From Parendozoicomonas haliclonae (GTDB lineage Bacteria > Pseudomonadota > Gammaproteobacteria > Pseudomonadales > Endozoicomonadaceae): 64,000 nucleotides of DNA. The position numbers were made by a program, and so were the translations under genes. Each line of letters opens with the position of its first letter. The first letter of the stretch is position 1. The DNA lies in assembly GCF_900174585.1 (NCBI RefSeq), contig NZ_FWPT01000004.1:310001-374000 (forward strand). The letters run 5' to 3'. Below, in pieces: positions 9,901 through 17,631 of this stretch. The notes under the pieces were generated by a model. It made no database searches. It worked only from the letters and a program-made list of their open reading frames with translations, and was not told the origin of the DNA.

Positions 9901-10670
9901 AGGTTACGCACTGCCGCATTGTTGCGAACATCGCCAGTCACAACGGACTGCAGCAAGGCATAAGACACTGGCCAGATATCTGCTACCGGGTAGCCTTTAC
10001 AGAGAGACTCCATCCGTTCAAAAACACGGATTAAATAATTCTGACTGGTGACATCAGAGGGGTCTTTGAAGAAACCCACCAGAGCAAACTGATACATCTG
10101 GCGCAGCTTTTTCAGCAGCTGAGTCAAAGAGCTGCTTTCCATCTTTTTCAGCTCATGCTCACTGGCTGGTGCCGTGATGGCTGAAAGGTCAGGAGTAAAC
10201 AGAGATGTCTCCGACAGCAGGTTTTCACCACGGGCACTGCGAAGATCATTCAGAATAGGAAGGATAACAACCGGCAGATCACGTCGGCCCGACTGTACCT
10301 GTTCAAGATAATGCGGCAGCTGAATCATCGCCTGCATCAGTACTTCATGGGCATCATTCCGGCTCGGTACAGAACCGTTAATGAGCGCATGTACGAGATT
10401 TTCCATCTCTTCGGCCAGCAGAGCTGCACTGTAAAACTCCACCATATCCAGCGTGCCGTGAATCTGGTGGATATAGTTCAAACAGAAACGCAGACGGGAA
10501 TCATCCTGCTCGCCATTGTTGGAACTGTTTACAAAGTCTTCCAGTGACTGGCGAGCCTGGGTGAGGGTCTCAGTGATTTCTCCACGCACCCAGTCCAAAG
10601 CCACCCAGTCCTGAGACTGCTGGCCGTGTTTTGGCTGTTCGTGGTCACCTGAATTGCGGCGATCCCCCAT
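3948..10670 (-). CDS. chpA: Hybrid chemosensory histidine kinase ChpA (PilL/ChpA type)
   Basis: Giant 2240-residue CheA-like kinase of the type IV pilus chemosensory system. In order: an N-terminal HPt-like/FimL-like region (IHQIHGTLD near residue 70); a long acidic linker (about 590-800); HPt domains with FHTLKGSGRM near 841, LHTLKGSAGM near 1055, a diverged NLHGGL near 1188, LHTIKGGARM near 1350 and LHTLKGSARM near 1520; then dimerisation, HATPase (LRNAIDHGIED near 1828, GRGVGMDVV near 1927), a CheW-like regulatory domain (about 1957-2097) and a C-terminal receiver (VDDSVTVRK, phospho-Asp in LLDIEMPRMDG near 2168, Lys in GKPFQ). Family knowledge: it phosphorylates PilG and PilH. The start has CAGGAGAG just upstream. 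The acidic Glu/Asp/Gln linker contains a short tandem repeat at 8831. Confidence 0.93.
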   Translation of the reverse strand: MGDRRNSGDHEQPKHGQQSQDWVALDWVRGEITETLTQARQSLEDFVNSSNNGEQDDSRLRFCLNYIHQIHGTLDMVEFYSAALLAEEMENLVHALINGSVPSRNDAHEVLMQAMIQLPHYLEQVQSGRRDLPVVILPILNDLRSARGENLLSETSLFTPDLSAITAPASEHELKKMESSSLTQLLKKLRQMYQFALVGFFKDPSDVTSQNYLIRVFERMESLCKGYPVADIWPVSYALLQSVVTGDVRNNAAVRNLLRQVDGQLADLINNGPQAFNGPVPEDLLKNSLFYIARSSSTDTRTHNLKERFKLDVALIDENTVNEERRKLSGPDRETMQSVIKSLSDELMTVKDALDLYMRNPGDAQNSLDGQISTLRQVADTLAVLGLGVQRKVILEQLDTLSAMVNSQSHDDNKLMDIAGSLLYVEATLSGMASGAGFSQPMLSDEPADLRSARVTVIQEACSGLINAKDAIVDFTATGWNRESLNIVPEILAAVRGSMAMIQQDRVSELVHSASEYIQTTLLSSDQEPEWQSMELLADVLAGVEYYLERLGNSADDQGEGILDLAAESLELLVASARMIDTPEADIPDSDEELTLELMDEAQEQEQKQEQEQDEAEDPEPLSDAVEIDLDLVDSFDQAPRPGQTVAKEKPEEPEQPEEVTPNVAEEELELDLDLDLELVPKSAQPVVKEEPVEDVQVEELSLESDDDDLGFTLEDIELSELDEPAENSAQTEPVEAVKGIVVPDLTLVGDEPEESSDLELTIEDIDDLPEQEEPAVVEPETAAESLQLEEDDDDELDEELVEIFIEEVGEVREQLSLYFPRWQADRTDTEALTEFRRAFHTLKGSGRMVGATVLGELGWSIENMLNRVIEGAVESTPGIVALVERVIALLPSLVEDYANNRQEITAEVQACVDEAAAWERGEQPTTADVQLTVEEPVQEDVSADELILEELSVDEILIEEDEAELEDIEIDLSLEDESAVNDEFIDISEAAADQAVADESSVFDSVEPVFDAELISIFSKEANTHLEVVEAFVEEFNESDVDALIISDDLQRALHTLKGSAGMAGVNQVAVLVKSVERMVKEFRGHGIKANGTVVSYLARCNLLIIDGIEQVNAQPAVELEIEGAAALIAEIDAYCDQRLSEQAIEETAQEKARSYGEFISRHMNLVLDAVPALLAWDRNPEASVARNLHGGLLELVDSAREVELDAFADLAEQMAVVYQAIQHQKTDISDVVIQTLIEAHDSLTDMMDRLAAQETPSVAESLLSRLQALIDELEEEPAIEAIQEAIQEVQHEAAPAANEPVVEEESDHELLAIFLDEAMDNLDGASSALQSWLDNNADLGLLTELQRYLHTIKGGARMAGIEPVSDLSHELEDIYEALCLNRLNISGDLINLLLRGHDALEEMLGAIRSHRPSVPAEQLCSDIRAMMQSSLKEAGSPAPAQEEPQVVEIEPSVEIGEIEPVAVASGPAVALPDDLDPEMFDVFREEAVDLLEDIERQINAWLDEPNNQEFSELLMRDLHTLKGSARMAGLSTLGELSHEFEVQVIDLQARKASDADEIRPLMRVFAELQEHFEATLQAVQNQNAAELQVEATTAAPVTNVVQFPSSQDSGERIAAPASVFLNQATERQADSSNREMVRVPAELIDQLVNLAGETSISRSRIEQQISDYRYTLKEMHATIQRLQEQLRRLDIETQAQILSRHEGELAEHPEFDPLEMDQYSELTQLSRSLVESATDLLDLKEALEDKNRDSETLLLQQSRINTELQEGLMRTRMLPFNRMLPRLRRIVRQVSSELGKEVELKVVNAEGEMDRSVMERMISPLEHMLRNAIDHGIEDNAKDRVAKGKNEVGEISINLAREGGEIVLSLGDDGRGLNMSAVRSKAEERGLLASDTAVSDKEISQLILQPGFSTATNVTQISGRGVGMDVVNSELKQLGGHIEINSEEGKGTEFEIRLPFTLSVNRALLVNIGEDQFAIPLNSLEGIVRLSPFELESHYRGDVQDLEYAGRNYQLHYLGELLNERPPRLDNVTQELPVLLIRSGENSIAIQVDSLVASREIVVKSLGAQFAGVRGVSGATILGDGRVVVILDPVGLLLNHTRRQKTAIEQGAGAAVEQENNLVMVVDDSVTVRKVTGRLLKRNGYQTLTARDGVEAMALLQEHRPAVILLDIEMPRMDGFEVATAVRNHPDLKGTPIIMITSRTGEKHRQRAKEIGVNDYMGKPFQEPMLLEAIASFAQRHD
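8831..8866. repeat. Short tandem repeat inside chpA
   Basis: Imperfect repeats of a CTGCTCTTG-like unit encode alternating Glu and Gln/Lys (about residues 602-613) in the acidic linker of ChpA. Such runs can change length by slippage without breaking the frame. Confidence 0.55.
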
Positions 10671-10712
10671 AATCTCTCCTGTCCAGTACGGCCTGCGCCG
10701 CTTATGTTCTGG

Positions 10713-11624
10713 TTATTCTTCCCGTGCCTTCATGGCACTGAAACTGTTAAGAAGCTTTTCCCGGGCAGTCTGTGCTTTCTTGCGAAAAGCCAGAACCTGC
10801 TCGCAGCCAACCGGCTCAAGATCCGGATGACTCCATTGACTGATTTCGCCAGGCCCCAACACCAGCAATCCGCCGGGAGCCAGCCGTTCAACAAGCTGCT
10901 CGATAATGGTGATACGACGCCAGCGGCGGAAATAAATAAGCAGGTTCTGACAGAAGATCAGATCCATATTGCCCATGGGAGCCCGGTCAAGATTGAGAAC
11001 ATTGACCCGGGTGAAGCAGACCCGCTCTTTAAGACGCGGGCAGATACTGACTTCACGACTGCCGACACTTTGAAAGAATCGGTCGGTCAGCGCGGTGTCT
11101 AAACCAAACAAGCGACTATTGCTGTATACCCCTCTGCGGGCATGAGCCAGTGCTTCAAGGCTGATATCAGTACCGGTCACGGTAAAGGGAATCACACGAT
11201 CCTGACGGCTGACCATCTGGGAGAGCAGCATGGCCATCGACCATGTCTCCTCTCCGGTTGAGCAGCCAACACTCCACGCCTCAATGGGGCGGGTTCTGTC
11301 ACTGGCCAGCAGACTGGCGATAAATTCCTGAGCGGTATCGTAAGAGGGCAGGTGCCGGAAGAAGCGGGTTTCCCGCACCGTGAGATACTCAATCAGGCGC
11401 GCCCATTCCATATTGGAAGAAGGCCTGTTGACCAGTTCAAGGTAGGAATCGTGTTCATTGATGCCCAGCTCACGCATCCGGCGCACAACACCGGCCTGGA
11501 GGATTGAACGGTGTCCCCAGCCAATATGGTTACCGGTACGTTCTTCAAACAGCTGCTGCCAGCGGTCAAACTGGGACCGCGTCATATCCGGCAGACGCTC
11601 TGTTATCCAGGTGGGCATCGACAT
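10713..11624 (-). CDS. pilK: CheR-type chemoreceptor methyltransferase PilK
   Basis: SAM-dependent protein-glutamate methyltransferase predicted to methylate the receptor PilJ in the cytosol. A CheR N-terminal helical domain (about 1-85) ends in TVRETRFFRHLPSYD; the catalytic domain shows the SAM motif WSVGCSTGEETWSMA (about 119-133), GTDIS near 150 and DLIFCQNLLIYF near 222. The 303-residue length fits. It lies between pilJ and chpA as in Pseudomonas. An in-frame ATG two codons in (11618) is an alternative start. Confidence 0.9.
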   Translation of the reverse strand: MSMPTWITERLPDMTRSQFDRWQQLFEERTGNHIGWGHRSILQAGVVRRMRELGINEHDSYLELVNRPSSNMEWARLIEYLTVRETRFFRHLPSYDTAQEFIASLLASDRTRPIEAWSVGCSTGEETWSMAMLLSQMVSRQDRVIPFTVTGTDISLEALAHARRGVYSNSRLFGLDTALTDRFFQSVGSREVSICPRLKERVCFTRVNVLNLDRAPMGNMDLIFCQNLLIYFRRWRRITIIEQLVERLAPGGLLVLGPGEISQWSHPDLEPVGCEQVLAFRKKAQTAREKLLNSFSAMKAREE

Positions 11625-11683
11625 TCTATGGTTCCTGTCAGCAGTCAGGAGCAGGATGCCTATCCAGCTCCCGACTCGTCAGA

Positions 11684-13768
11684 TCAAGCCTGTTGATACT
11701 CAGCCTCATCGAAGGATTCATTACTGAATTCTTCTTCAGGCAGCTTAAAGCCGGATACGGATTCACGCATCTCACTGGCCATCTGGGCAAGGTTACCGAT
11801 GGACTGTGCGGAAGCGTTGGTACCGGCAGACGTCTGGGTGGTGATCTCCTGGATAACGTGCATCGTGTTGGAGATGTGACCGGCAGAAGACGACTGCTGA
11901 CGTGCTGCTGCGGAGATGTTGGAGATCAGCTCGGACAGGCTTCGGGATACTGTCTCGATCTCTTCCAGGGAAACACCCGCATCCTGCGCCAGGCTCGCAC
12001 CACGTACTACTTCAGAGGTGGTCAGTTCCATCGAGATTACCGCTTCGTTGGTATCTGTCTGGATGGTCTTAACCAGGCCTTCAATCTGCTTGGTTGCCGC
12101 AGAGGAACGTTCCGCAAGGCGCTGTACTTCGTCCGCAACCACCGCGAAGCCTCGACCTGCATCACCGGCCATGGAGGCCTGGATCGCAGCGTTCAATGCC
12201 AGAATGTTGGTCTGGTCGGCAATGTCGTTAATCAGGGATACGATGTCACCGATCTCCTGGGAAGATTCACCCAGACGCTTGATCCGCTTGGAAGTATCCT
12301 GAATCTGCTCACGGATGGTATCCATGCCCGCGATGGTGTTCTGTACAACCTCGTTACCCTTGTTCGCGAGTTCTACCGAACGTTCCGCTACCGCGGAGGA
12401 CTCAACGGCGTTGGCAGATACCTGATCGATGGATACAGCCATCTCGTTGATCGCCGCAGACGCTCCGGCAATTTCCTGAGCCTGGTGCTCGGATGCATCA
12501 GCAAGGTGTCGTGCAGTGCTCTGGGTTTCTTCCGCAGCCTGGGCTACCGATACCGCAGTAGTGTTGATGGTTTCTACCAGAGTCCGCAGCTGCTCGATGG
12601 AGAAGTTAATGGAGTCAGCGATCGCACCGGTAAAGTCTTCGGTTACGGTTGCGGTTACGGTCAAGTCACCATCCGCAAGGTCGGCCAGTTCGTCCAGCAG
12701 TCGCAGGATCGCAGACTGGTTGGCTTCGTTGCTGGCAGCTGTTTCCTGCAGACGCAGACGGGTTTCGCGAACCATGCTCCAACCGATCAGGAGCAGGGAG
12801 AGCAGGGCAATCACACCCGGTGCGATTACCGTAAATTCATTACCCTCGATAGGGGTACGGTCGTTAGACAGATTCTTGAATGCTTCGGCCAGGTTGGTGG
12901 TATCACCCAGCAACTCGCCGGAGTCAACGAAGATCGCGTCGGATGCTTCACGCACCAGGAACAGTTCAGGAGAGGTATCAAGGATCTCATCCACAGAGCC
13001 GGATACGAAGGCGAACAGGTCAGAGATCTCGGTCAGCAGGAAGATAACCTCCTCATCGTCGATACGCTCAACGTCCATGGCCTCGTTACCTTCCAGCATA
13101 CCTTCCAGTACACGACCAAAGAGTTCTGCGTCACGGCTGAAGCTGTCTGCCGCCAGTACCGCGTTCTCACCACCTTCCAGTACCTGGGAGATACTGTTTA
13201 CGATACGTTCCGCACGCAGGGACTGTTCCTGAGCCTTCTGTACCTGCAGAGCCGGGGCATCGATATCGAGGAGAATCTGTACGACTTCGTCGTATTCCAC
13301 CTGCAGCTGCGGGATGGTTTCAGCGAGAGTCAGAGCAACGTCGTGGAGGGCCAGAACCGTCTCTTCGTTGCTGATAATGCTGTCGGCATTTTCCTGTACA
13401 CGTTTCCAGGTAACGGTCAGTTCCTGCATCTGTGAAGGCGCCAGCCCACCCAGAGTGCTTACAGGAGGAAGACCGGTAGACGCATTACCTTTTTCCAGCA
13501 GGTTGTAACGGGTTTCAAACTCGTTACGGGCATCCTGCAGCAAGGCAAAGGCCTCTTCCTTACCGGAAACAGCTTCCGTGGAGTTTTTTGCAATCTGCTG
13601 GGACAGAACCCGGAGATCATCCGCATGGGTTACATATTCCCGGTCAAAATCCGACAGTCGGTTGGTGTACCAGAAGGCTGCCACCATCGCTATCAGCGAG
13701 ACTGCTAGGACACCAAACAGAATACCTGTAATTCTGTTGGCGCCTGATCCTGAATTTTTGGCTCTCAT
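11684..13768 (-). CDS. pilJ: Type IV pilus methyl-accepting chemoreceptor PilJ
   Basis: Inner-membrane chemoreceptor of the Chp system, 694 residues. Membrane segments lie at about residues 14-36 (ITGILFGVLAVSLIAMVAAF) and 310-328 (VIAPGVIALLSLLLIGW), bracketing a helical periplasmic sensor of about 275 residues. The cytoplasmic signalling hairpin has the conserved tip (SLINDIADQTNILALNAAI) near 495, and the C-terminus ends with an acidic tail. Known role: PilJ senses pilus or surface signals and controls ChpA. It is followed by pilK and preceded, after a 167-bp gap, by pilI. Confidence 0.92.
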   Translation of the reverse strand: MRAKNSGSGANRITGILFGVLAVSLIAMVAAFWYTNRLSDFDREYVTHADDLRVLSQQIAKNSTEAVSGKEEAFALLQDARNEFETRYNLLEKGNASTGLPPVSTLGGLAPSQMQELTVTWKRVQENADSIISNEETVLALHDVALTLAETIPQLQVEYDEVVQILLDIDAPALQVQKAQEQSLRAERIVNSISQVLEGGENAVLAADSFSRDAELFGRVLEGMLEGNEAMDVERIDDEEVIFLLTEISDLFAFVSGSVDEILDTSPELFLVREASDAIFVDSGELLGDTTNLAEAFKNLSNDRTPIEGNEFTVIAPGVIALLSLLLIGWSMVRETRLRLQETAASNEANQSAILRLLDELADLADGDLTVTATVTEDFTGAIADSINFSIEQLRTLVETINTTAVSVAQAAEETQSTARHLADASEHQAQEIAGASAAINEMAVSIDQVSANAVESSAVAERSVELANKGNEVVQNTIAGMDTIREQIQDTSKRIKRLGESSQEIGDIVSLINDIADQTNILALNAAIQASMAGDAGRGFAVVADEVQRLAERSSAATKQIEGLVKTIQTDTNEAVISMELTTSEVVRGASLAQDAGVSLEEIETVSRSLSELISNISAAARQQSSSAGHISNTMHVIQEITTQTSAGTNASAQSIGNLAQMASEMRESVSGFKLPEEEFSNESFDEAEYQQA

Positions 13769-13935
13769 TGTGTTTCTGGCTCCCGCTAGCCGAAATAATC
13801 CCTATTGTTATTCTTTCTTCTCAGCCGTCTTCACTGCAGTCGGCTGAACCCTGTACCTAAGTGGCTATTCATTCCGCCGGGAATGGAACACTCGCTGTGC
13901 AGGGCTGTCGGAAAGTGCTGAGGACGAACCGTCCA

Positions 13936-14499
13936 TCAGGCTACAGCAATGCTTGGCGACACCTGCAAAAACTTCTCATTACTGGCCAGGGCTTTCAGGC
14001 TGAGTACCAGATACTCAGACTCATGCTGCCCGACTTTGTGCAGGTAACTGCCAGCCATGCAAAAACGCAAACTCTCTGGAACCGAGGCTGGAATGCTCCC
14101 GTTATAGGTTTCCGCCTCGAAGTGCTGCATTCCAAGAACACCATCAACAATCAGGCCACAAAAGATGTCGCCTAATTCAAGAACCAGCACCCGTTTACCG
14201 GATAAGGTGGAGGCTTCCTCAAGATTCAGGAAACCGCCGAGATCGATCAGAGGCAGAAGCCGTCCGCGCACGTTGGCGACACCGCGAACCCAAGGCATGG
14301 TGCCCGGGATAGGAGTGATGGCACCAGGAAGGTGGAGAATTTCATGAACTTCATCCAGCGGGGCCACATAACGCTGACCACGCAAAATAAAGGCGACACC
14401 GCTCCAGTAACTGCGGAGCTCTTCCTGAGCAGGAAGACCGGCGGCACCCATACGGGCCCGCCGGTCAAAATCAGCCAGTAGCTCAAACGGTTTCTGCAT
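13936..14499 (-). CDS. pilI: CheW-like coupling protein PilI
   Basis: CheW-domain protein of 187 residues predicted to couple PilJ to ChpA. Family features are WSGVAFILRGQRYVAPLDEV (about 29-48), IPGTMPWVRGVANVRGRLLP (about 58-77) and GLIVDGVLGMQHFE (about 114-127). The pilH stop lies only 19 bases upstream. The order pilG-pilH-pilI-pilJ-pilK is that of P. aeruginosa. Confidence 0.9.
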   Translation of the reverse strand: MQKPFELLADFDRRARMGAAGLPAQEELRSYWSGVAFILRGQRYVAPLDEVHEILHLPGAITPIPGTMPWVRGVANVRGRLLPLIDLGGFLNLEEASTLSGKRVLVLELGDIFCGLIVDGVLGMQHFEAETYNGSIPASVPESLRFCMAGSYLHKVGQHESEYLVLSLKALASNEKFLQVSPSIAVA

Positions 14500-14518
14500 G
14501 CTTTTTACCTAAGCCTGC

Positions 14519-14884
14519 TCAGGCTGCCATAACGCTTTTCAGCGTCTTGATCAGCTCACTTTCATCAACAGGCTTGGTCAGGTAACCCTTGGCACCCTGA
14601 CGCTCGCCCCACACACGATCAGTTTCCTGATCTTTGGTGGTCACGATAATGACCGGAATGTCACTGGTGTCCGCTCCGCGGGTCAGCTGTCGTGTAGCCT
14701 GGAAGCCATTCAGGCCCGGCATAACGATATCCATCAGCACAACATCAGGCTTTTCTGCGCGGCACAAGGCAACACCATCAGCACCGTTGTCGGCTTTAAG
14801 AACTTCGTGGCCATTCTTGGTGAGAATTTTTTCAAGAATCACAGTTTCTGTCGGAGAGTCGTCTACGATCAGTACTCGTGCCAT
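14519..14884 (-). CDS. pilH: Single-domain response regulator PilH
   Basis: A 121-residue stand-alone CheY-like receiver. The phosphorylation site is intact: acidic pair in VDDSPTE, phospho-Asp in VVLMDIVMPG (about residue 52), Thr in VIIVTTKDQ and Lys in YLTKPV (about 104). In P. aeruginosa PilH is linked to pilus retraction and acts as a phosphate sink opposing PilG. It is the second gene of the operon, with pilG 52 bases upstream. Confidence 0.9.
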   Translation of the reverse strand: MARVLIVDDSPTETVILEKILTKNGHEVLKADNGADGVALCRAEKPDVVLMDIVMPGLNGFQATRQLTRGADTSDIPVIIVTTKDQETDRVWGERQGAKGYLTKPVDESELIKTLKSVMAA

Positions 14885-14936
14885 GTTTCCCCCATTAAAA
14901 TCTTTACAACAATGTGGATAAGCGTTTGGAAAATGA

Positions 14937-15326
14937 TCAGGCCACTTCCGCCGTCAATTCCTTGATGGCATCCAGCAATTCATCCTTGCTGAAGGGCTTG
15001 GTGAGATATTGATCCGAGCCGACGATGCGTCCCTTGGCCTTATCGAACAGGCCATCTTTACTGGACAACATAATGACGGGTGTCGTTTTAAAGCGGCTGT
15101 TGTTTTTGATAAGCGCACAGGTCTGATAACCGTCGAGACGTGGCATCATGATATCGACAAAAATCACATGCGGTTCGGTATCAGCAATCTTGGCGAGAGC
15201 ATCAAAACCATCGACAGCCGTGATGACCTCACAGCCAGCCTTTTTGAGAAGGGTTTCAGCGGTACGACGAATAGTTTTACTGTCGTCGATAACCATGACC
15301 CGGAGATTTGCAAAGTTGTCACTCAT
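14937..15326 (-). CDS. pilG: Single-domain response regulator PilG
   Basis: CheY-like receiver of 129 residues: VIDDSKTIRR acidic pocket, phospho-Asp in VIFVDIMMPRLDGY, LTKPFSKDE Lys. In P. aeruginosa PilG promotes pilus extension and cAMP signalling. The frame is open to 15359, but I choose the ATG at 15326 (MSDNFANLRV), which has GAGAGGTGA eight to nine bases upstream. It is the first gene of the operon; the transcript must start in the divergent gap with gshB. Confidence 0.9.
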   Translation of the reverse strand: MSDNFANLRVMVIDDSKTIRRTAETLLKKAGCEVITAVDGFDALAKIADTEPHVIFVDIMMPRLDGYQTCALIKNNSRFKTTPVIMLSSKDGLFDKAKGRIVGSDQYLTKPFSKDELLDAIKELTAEVA

Positions 15327-15639
15327 TGTTCTTTTCACCTCTCCAGATTGGCCTGCCACGACAACATCCCTGATACAGACTTATATAAGACTGCTGTCTT
15401 CGGTTACGGACAAAACCGCTGGATACATTTTTCTTTGGAACCTTTTTTAACATACATCACTAATGCATGCTACAGAGCCTGTCTAACAGGGATCACACTT
15501 TTGAGATAAGTCATTGCTACGGCGGCCACAAACAAACAATTCTGTCTAATGCTCTGATTTGTGTGCAGGTTCAGGTTCTTTGCGGGGGCGTGTTTCGTTA
15601 GAATGTCGTCCGGTTATGACGTTTTGTGAGTCCTATAAA
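15327..15639. promoter_or_regulatory. Divergent intergenic region pilG / gshB
   Basis: This 313-bp gap must hold the promoter of the nine-gene chemosensory operon (minus) and of gshB (plus). The best gshB -10 candidate is TAGAAT at 15599-15604, with no convincing -35. I see no operator palindrome and no RNA gene. Confidence 0.4.
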
Positions 15640-16596
15640 ATGACTATCCGCCTCGGCATCGTGATGGATCCTATCCAGGACATCAATTTCAAGAAAGACT
15701 CTTCTCTGGCCATGCTTCTGGCCGCCCAGAAGAGAGGCTGGCAGCTCTTTTATATGGAGCAAAGCGATCTTTTTCAGGAAGACGGTGTGGCCATGGGCCA
15801 TATGGCACCTCTGGAAGTGCGCGCCAATCCGGAAGACTGGTTTACTCTCGGCAAGTATTCTCAGGAGCCACTGAGCTCCTTGAACGTCATCCTTATGCGC
15901 AAGGATCCGCCGTTTGATAACGAGTTTATCTACAGTACTTATATGCTGGAACAGGCTGAGCGTGATGGCACTCTGGTCGTGAACAAGCCTTCCAGCCTGC
16001 GCGATTTCAACGAAAAGTATTTTGCTACCCTGTTCCCTCACTGCTGCACCCACAGCATGGTCAGTCGGGATATGAACCGACTGAAAGAGTTTGCTCTCAA
16101 GCATGAAGATGTTATCTACAAGCCTCTGGACGGTATGGGCGGCACCGCAATCTTCCGTGTGAAGAAGGGCGATCCTAACGTCAGCGTGATTCTGGAGACT
16201 CTGACCCGATACGGTACCGAGCAGATCATGGCTCAGAAGTTTATCCCTGAGATCGTTAAGGGCGATAAGCGCATCCTGATGATTGATGGCGAACCTGTTC
16301 CCTTCTCTCTGGCCCGTATTCCCCAGAAAGGTGAAACCCGTGGCAACCTGGCCGCCGGCGGAACGGGTGTCAGTCAGCCACTCTCTGATCGTGATCGCTG
16401 GATTGCTGAGCAGGTTGGCCCCACACTGAAAGAGAAAGGTCTGATCTTTGTCGGGCTGGACGTAATCGGTGACTATCTGACCGAAATTAATGTCACCAGC
16501 CCAACCTGCATTCGCGAAATCGAAGACCAACAGGGCGTTGTCATTGCTGACCGGCTGATGGATGTGATTGAAGAAAAACTGGCTCAGCGTAAATAA
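15640..16596 (+). CDS. gshB: Glutathione synthetase
   Basis: ATP-grasp ligase that joins gamma-glutamylcysteine and glycine to make glutathione in the cytosol. From the ATG at 15640 (MTIRLGIVMDPIQDINFKKD) it has 318 residues, close to the E. coli enzyme. Visible features are LMRKDPPFDNEFIY (about 86-99), YKPLDGMGGTAIF (about 166-178) and the C-terminal GLDVIGDYLTEINVTSP. The upstream in-frame start at 15559 would add 27 unrelated residues. gshB next to pilG and a tonB gene is the Pseudomonas arrangement. Confidence 0.94.
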   Translation: MTIRLGIVMDPIQDINFKKDSSLAMLLAAQKRGWQLFYMEQSDLFQEDGVAMGHMAPLEVRANPEDWFTLGKYSQEPLSSLNVILMRKDPPFDNEFIYSTYMLEQAERDGTLVVNKPSSLRDFNEKYFATLFPHCCTHSMVSRDMNRLKEFALKHEDVIYKPLDGMGGTAIFRVKKGDPNVSVILETLTRYGTEQIMAQKFIPEIVKGDKRILMIDGEPVPFSLARIPQKGETRGNLAAGGTGVSQPLSDRDRWIAEQVGPTLKEKGLIFVGLDVIGDYLTEINVTSPTCIREIEDQQGVVIADRLMDVIEEKLAQRK

Positions 16597-16608
16597 CCAT
16601 AAGCCGAC

Positions 16609-16641
16609 AATGCCCGCCTTTTACACAGTGCGGGCATTTTT
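16609..16641 (+). terminator. Rho-independent terminator after gshB
   Basis: Nine-bp stem (AATGCCCGC with GCGGGCATT), 12-base loop, followed by TTT. It argues against starting tonB at the ATG at 16642, which touches the hairpin. Confidence 0.8.
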
Positions 16642-16701
16642 ATGGTAAACAGTCTTCGGACATACGCAGGAGCATTAACAATAAAGACGCTTTCCAACAC
16701 A

Positions 16702-17595
16702 ATGTCGTCCAACAAGATGTCAGGCAGTATACCCAGCTCAACCGGGATCACCCGTTTCAGCCCCGCGACCGCAGCCAGTACCGCTGTGGCTGTGGCGCTG
16801 CACGTCATTATTATTTATGGATTGGGCTTTGCTCTGGAACCGCCCAAGATGCCGGCCCAGACCATGGAGATCACCCTCGCCACCTTTGCCACGGATAAAA
16901 CGCCCGACAAGGCCGACTATCTGGCACAGGAAAACCAGCAGGGTAGCGGCACTCTGGATGAAAAGGCTCGTCCTTCCAGCGATATGCCGGCTCCGTATCA
17001 GGATAACAAGCTGAGAAACGTTCAGCTTGAGCAGCAAACGGCAGCACTTCCGGAAACCACCGCCAGCAAGGCCACGCGGGTAACGTCCACCAAAGGTGAA
17101 CGCAAGGTGGCTTCTGCGGATGTTCAGCAAAAGGAAAACCCGGTTGAAAGTGCCGAAGTGCCACGCAAACGCATCGACCTGAGCTCTGAAATCGCCAGCC
17201 TTGAGGCTGACTTCTTCCAGCAGCGTCAGGAATATGCCAAGAAGCCGGTTGTCCACCGGATCAACACCGCCTCAACCCGCAAAGCTGATGTTTATTATCA
17301 GGAAGCCTGGCGCAGGAAAGTGATGCGTGTTGGCCAGATCAACTATCCTGCAGTAGCACGTCAGAACAAAATCTATGGCGAGCTGCGCGTTGCGGTTCAG
17401 ATCCATCGTGATGGTTCACTGCGCAACGTTGAGATCCTGCGTTCATCCGGCCATGACATTCTGGACAATGCCGCCCTCCGGATTGTGCGCATGTCGGCTC
17501 CGTTCACACCTTTTCCACCAGAGCTAAAAGGGTATGATGTTATAGAAATCATACGGACCTGGCGCTTTGAGCCGGGTGATCTGTTCAGCGGGTAA
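16702..17595 (+). CDS. tonB3: Energy transducer TonB, TonB3-like
   Basis: TonB-family protein with one N-terminal membrane anchor (AVAVALHVIIIYGLGFALE), a Pro-poor, charged periplasmic spacer and a C-terminal TonB domain (about the last 95 residues, with YPAVARQNKIYGELRVAVQI and TWRFEPG). TonB proteins pass proton-motive energy from ExbBD to outer-membrane receptors. In P. aeruginosa the tonB3 gene at this exact locus (between gshB and yqgE) was linked to twitching motility and pilus assembly, which suits the adjacent pil genes. No exbBD is nearby. The start is uncertain: ATG at 16702 or 16717; 16642 abuts the terminator. Confidence 0.8.
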   Translation: MSSNKMSGSIPSSTGITRFSPATAASTAVAVALHVIIIYGLGFALEPPKMPAQTMEITLATFATDKTPDKADYLAQENQQGSGTLDEKARPSSDMPAPYQDNKLRNVQLEQQTAALPETTASKATRVTSTKGERKVASADVQQKENPVESAEVPRKRIDLSSEIASLEADFFQQRQEYAKKPVVHRINTASTRKADVYYQEAWRRKVMRVGQINYPAVARQNKIYGELRVAVQIHRDGSLRNVEILRSSGHDILDNAALRIVRMSAPFTPFPPELKGYDVIEIIRTWRFEPGDLFSG

Positions 17596-17631
17596 GGCAG
17601 TCTTTCCCGCTTACAATCTGATGGCACCATT

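Noticed and set aside
11504-13435. 643-codon plus-strand frame opposite pilJ
   Set aside because: Shadow of the pilJ coding strand: no ribosome site, biased Gly/Arg/Tyr composition, and PilJ itself is complete with all family motifs.
16642-16701. Extended N-terminus of the TonB-like protein
   Set aside because: The ATG at 16642 directly abuts the gshB terminator and has no ribosome site; later ATGs fit better.
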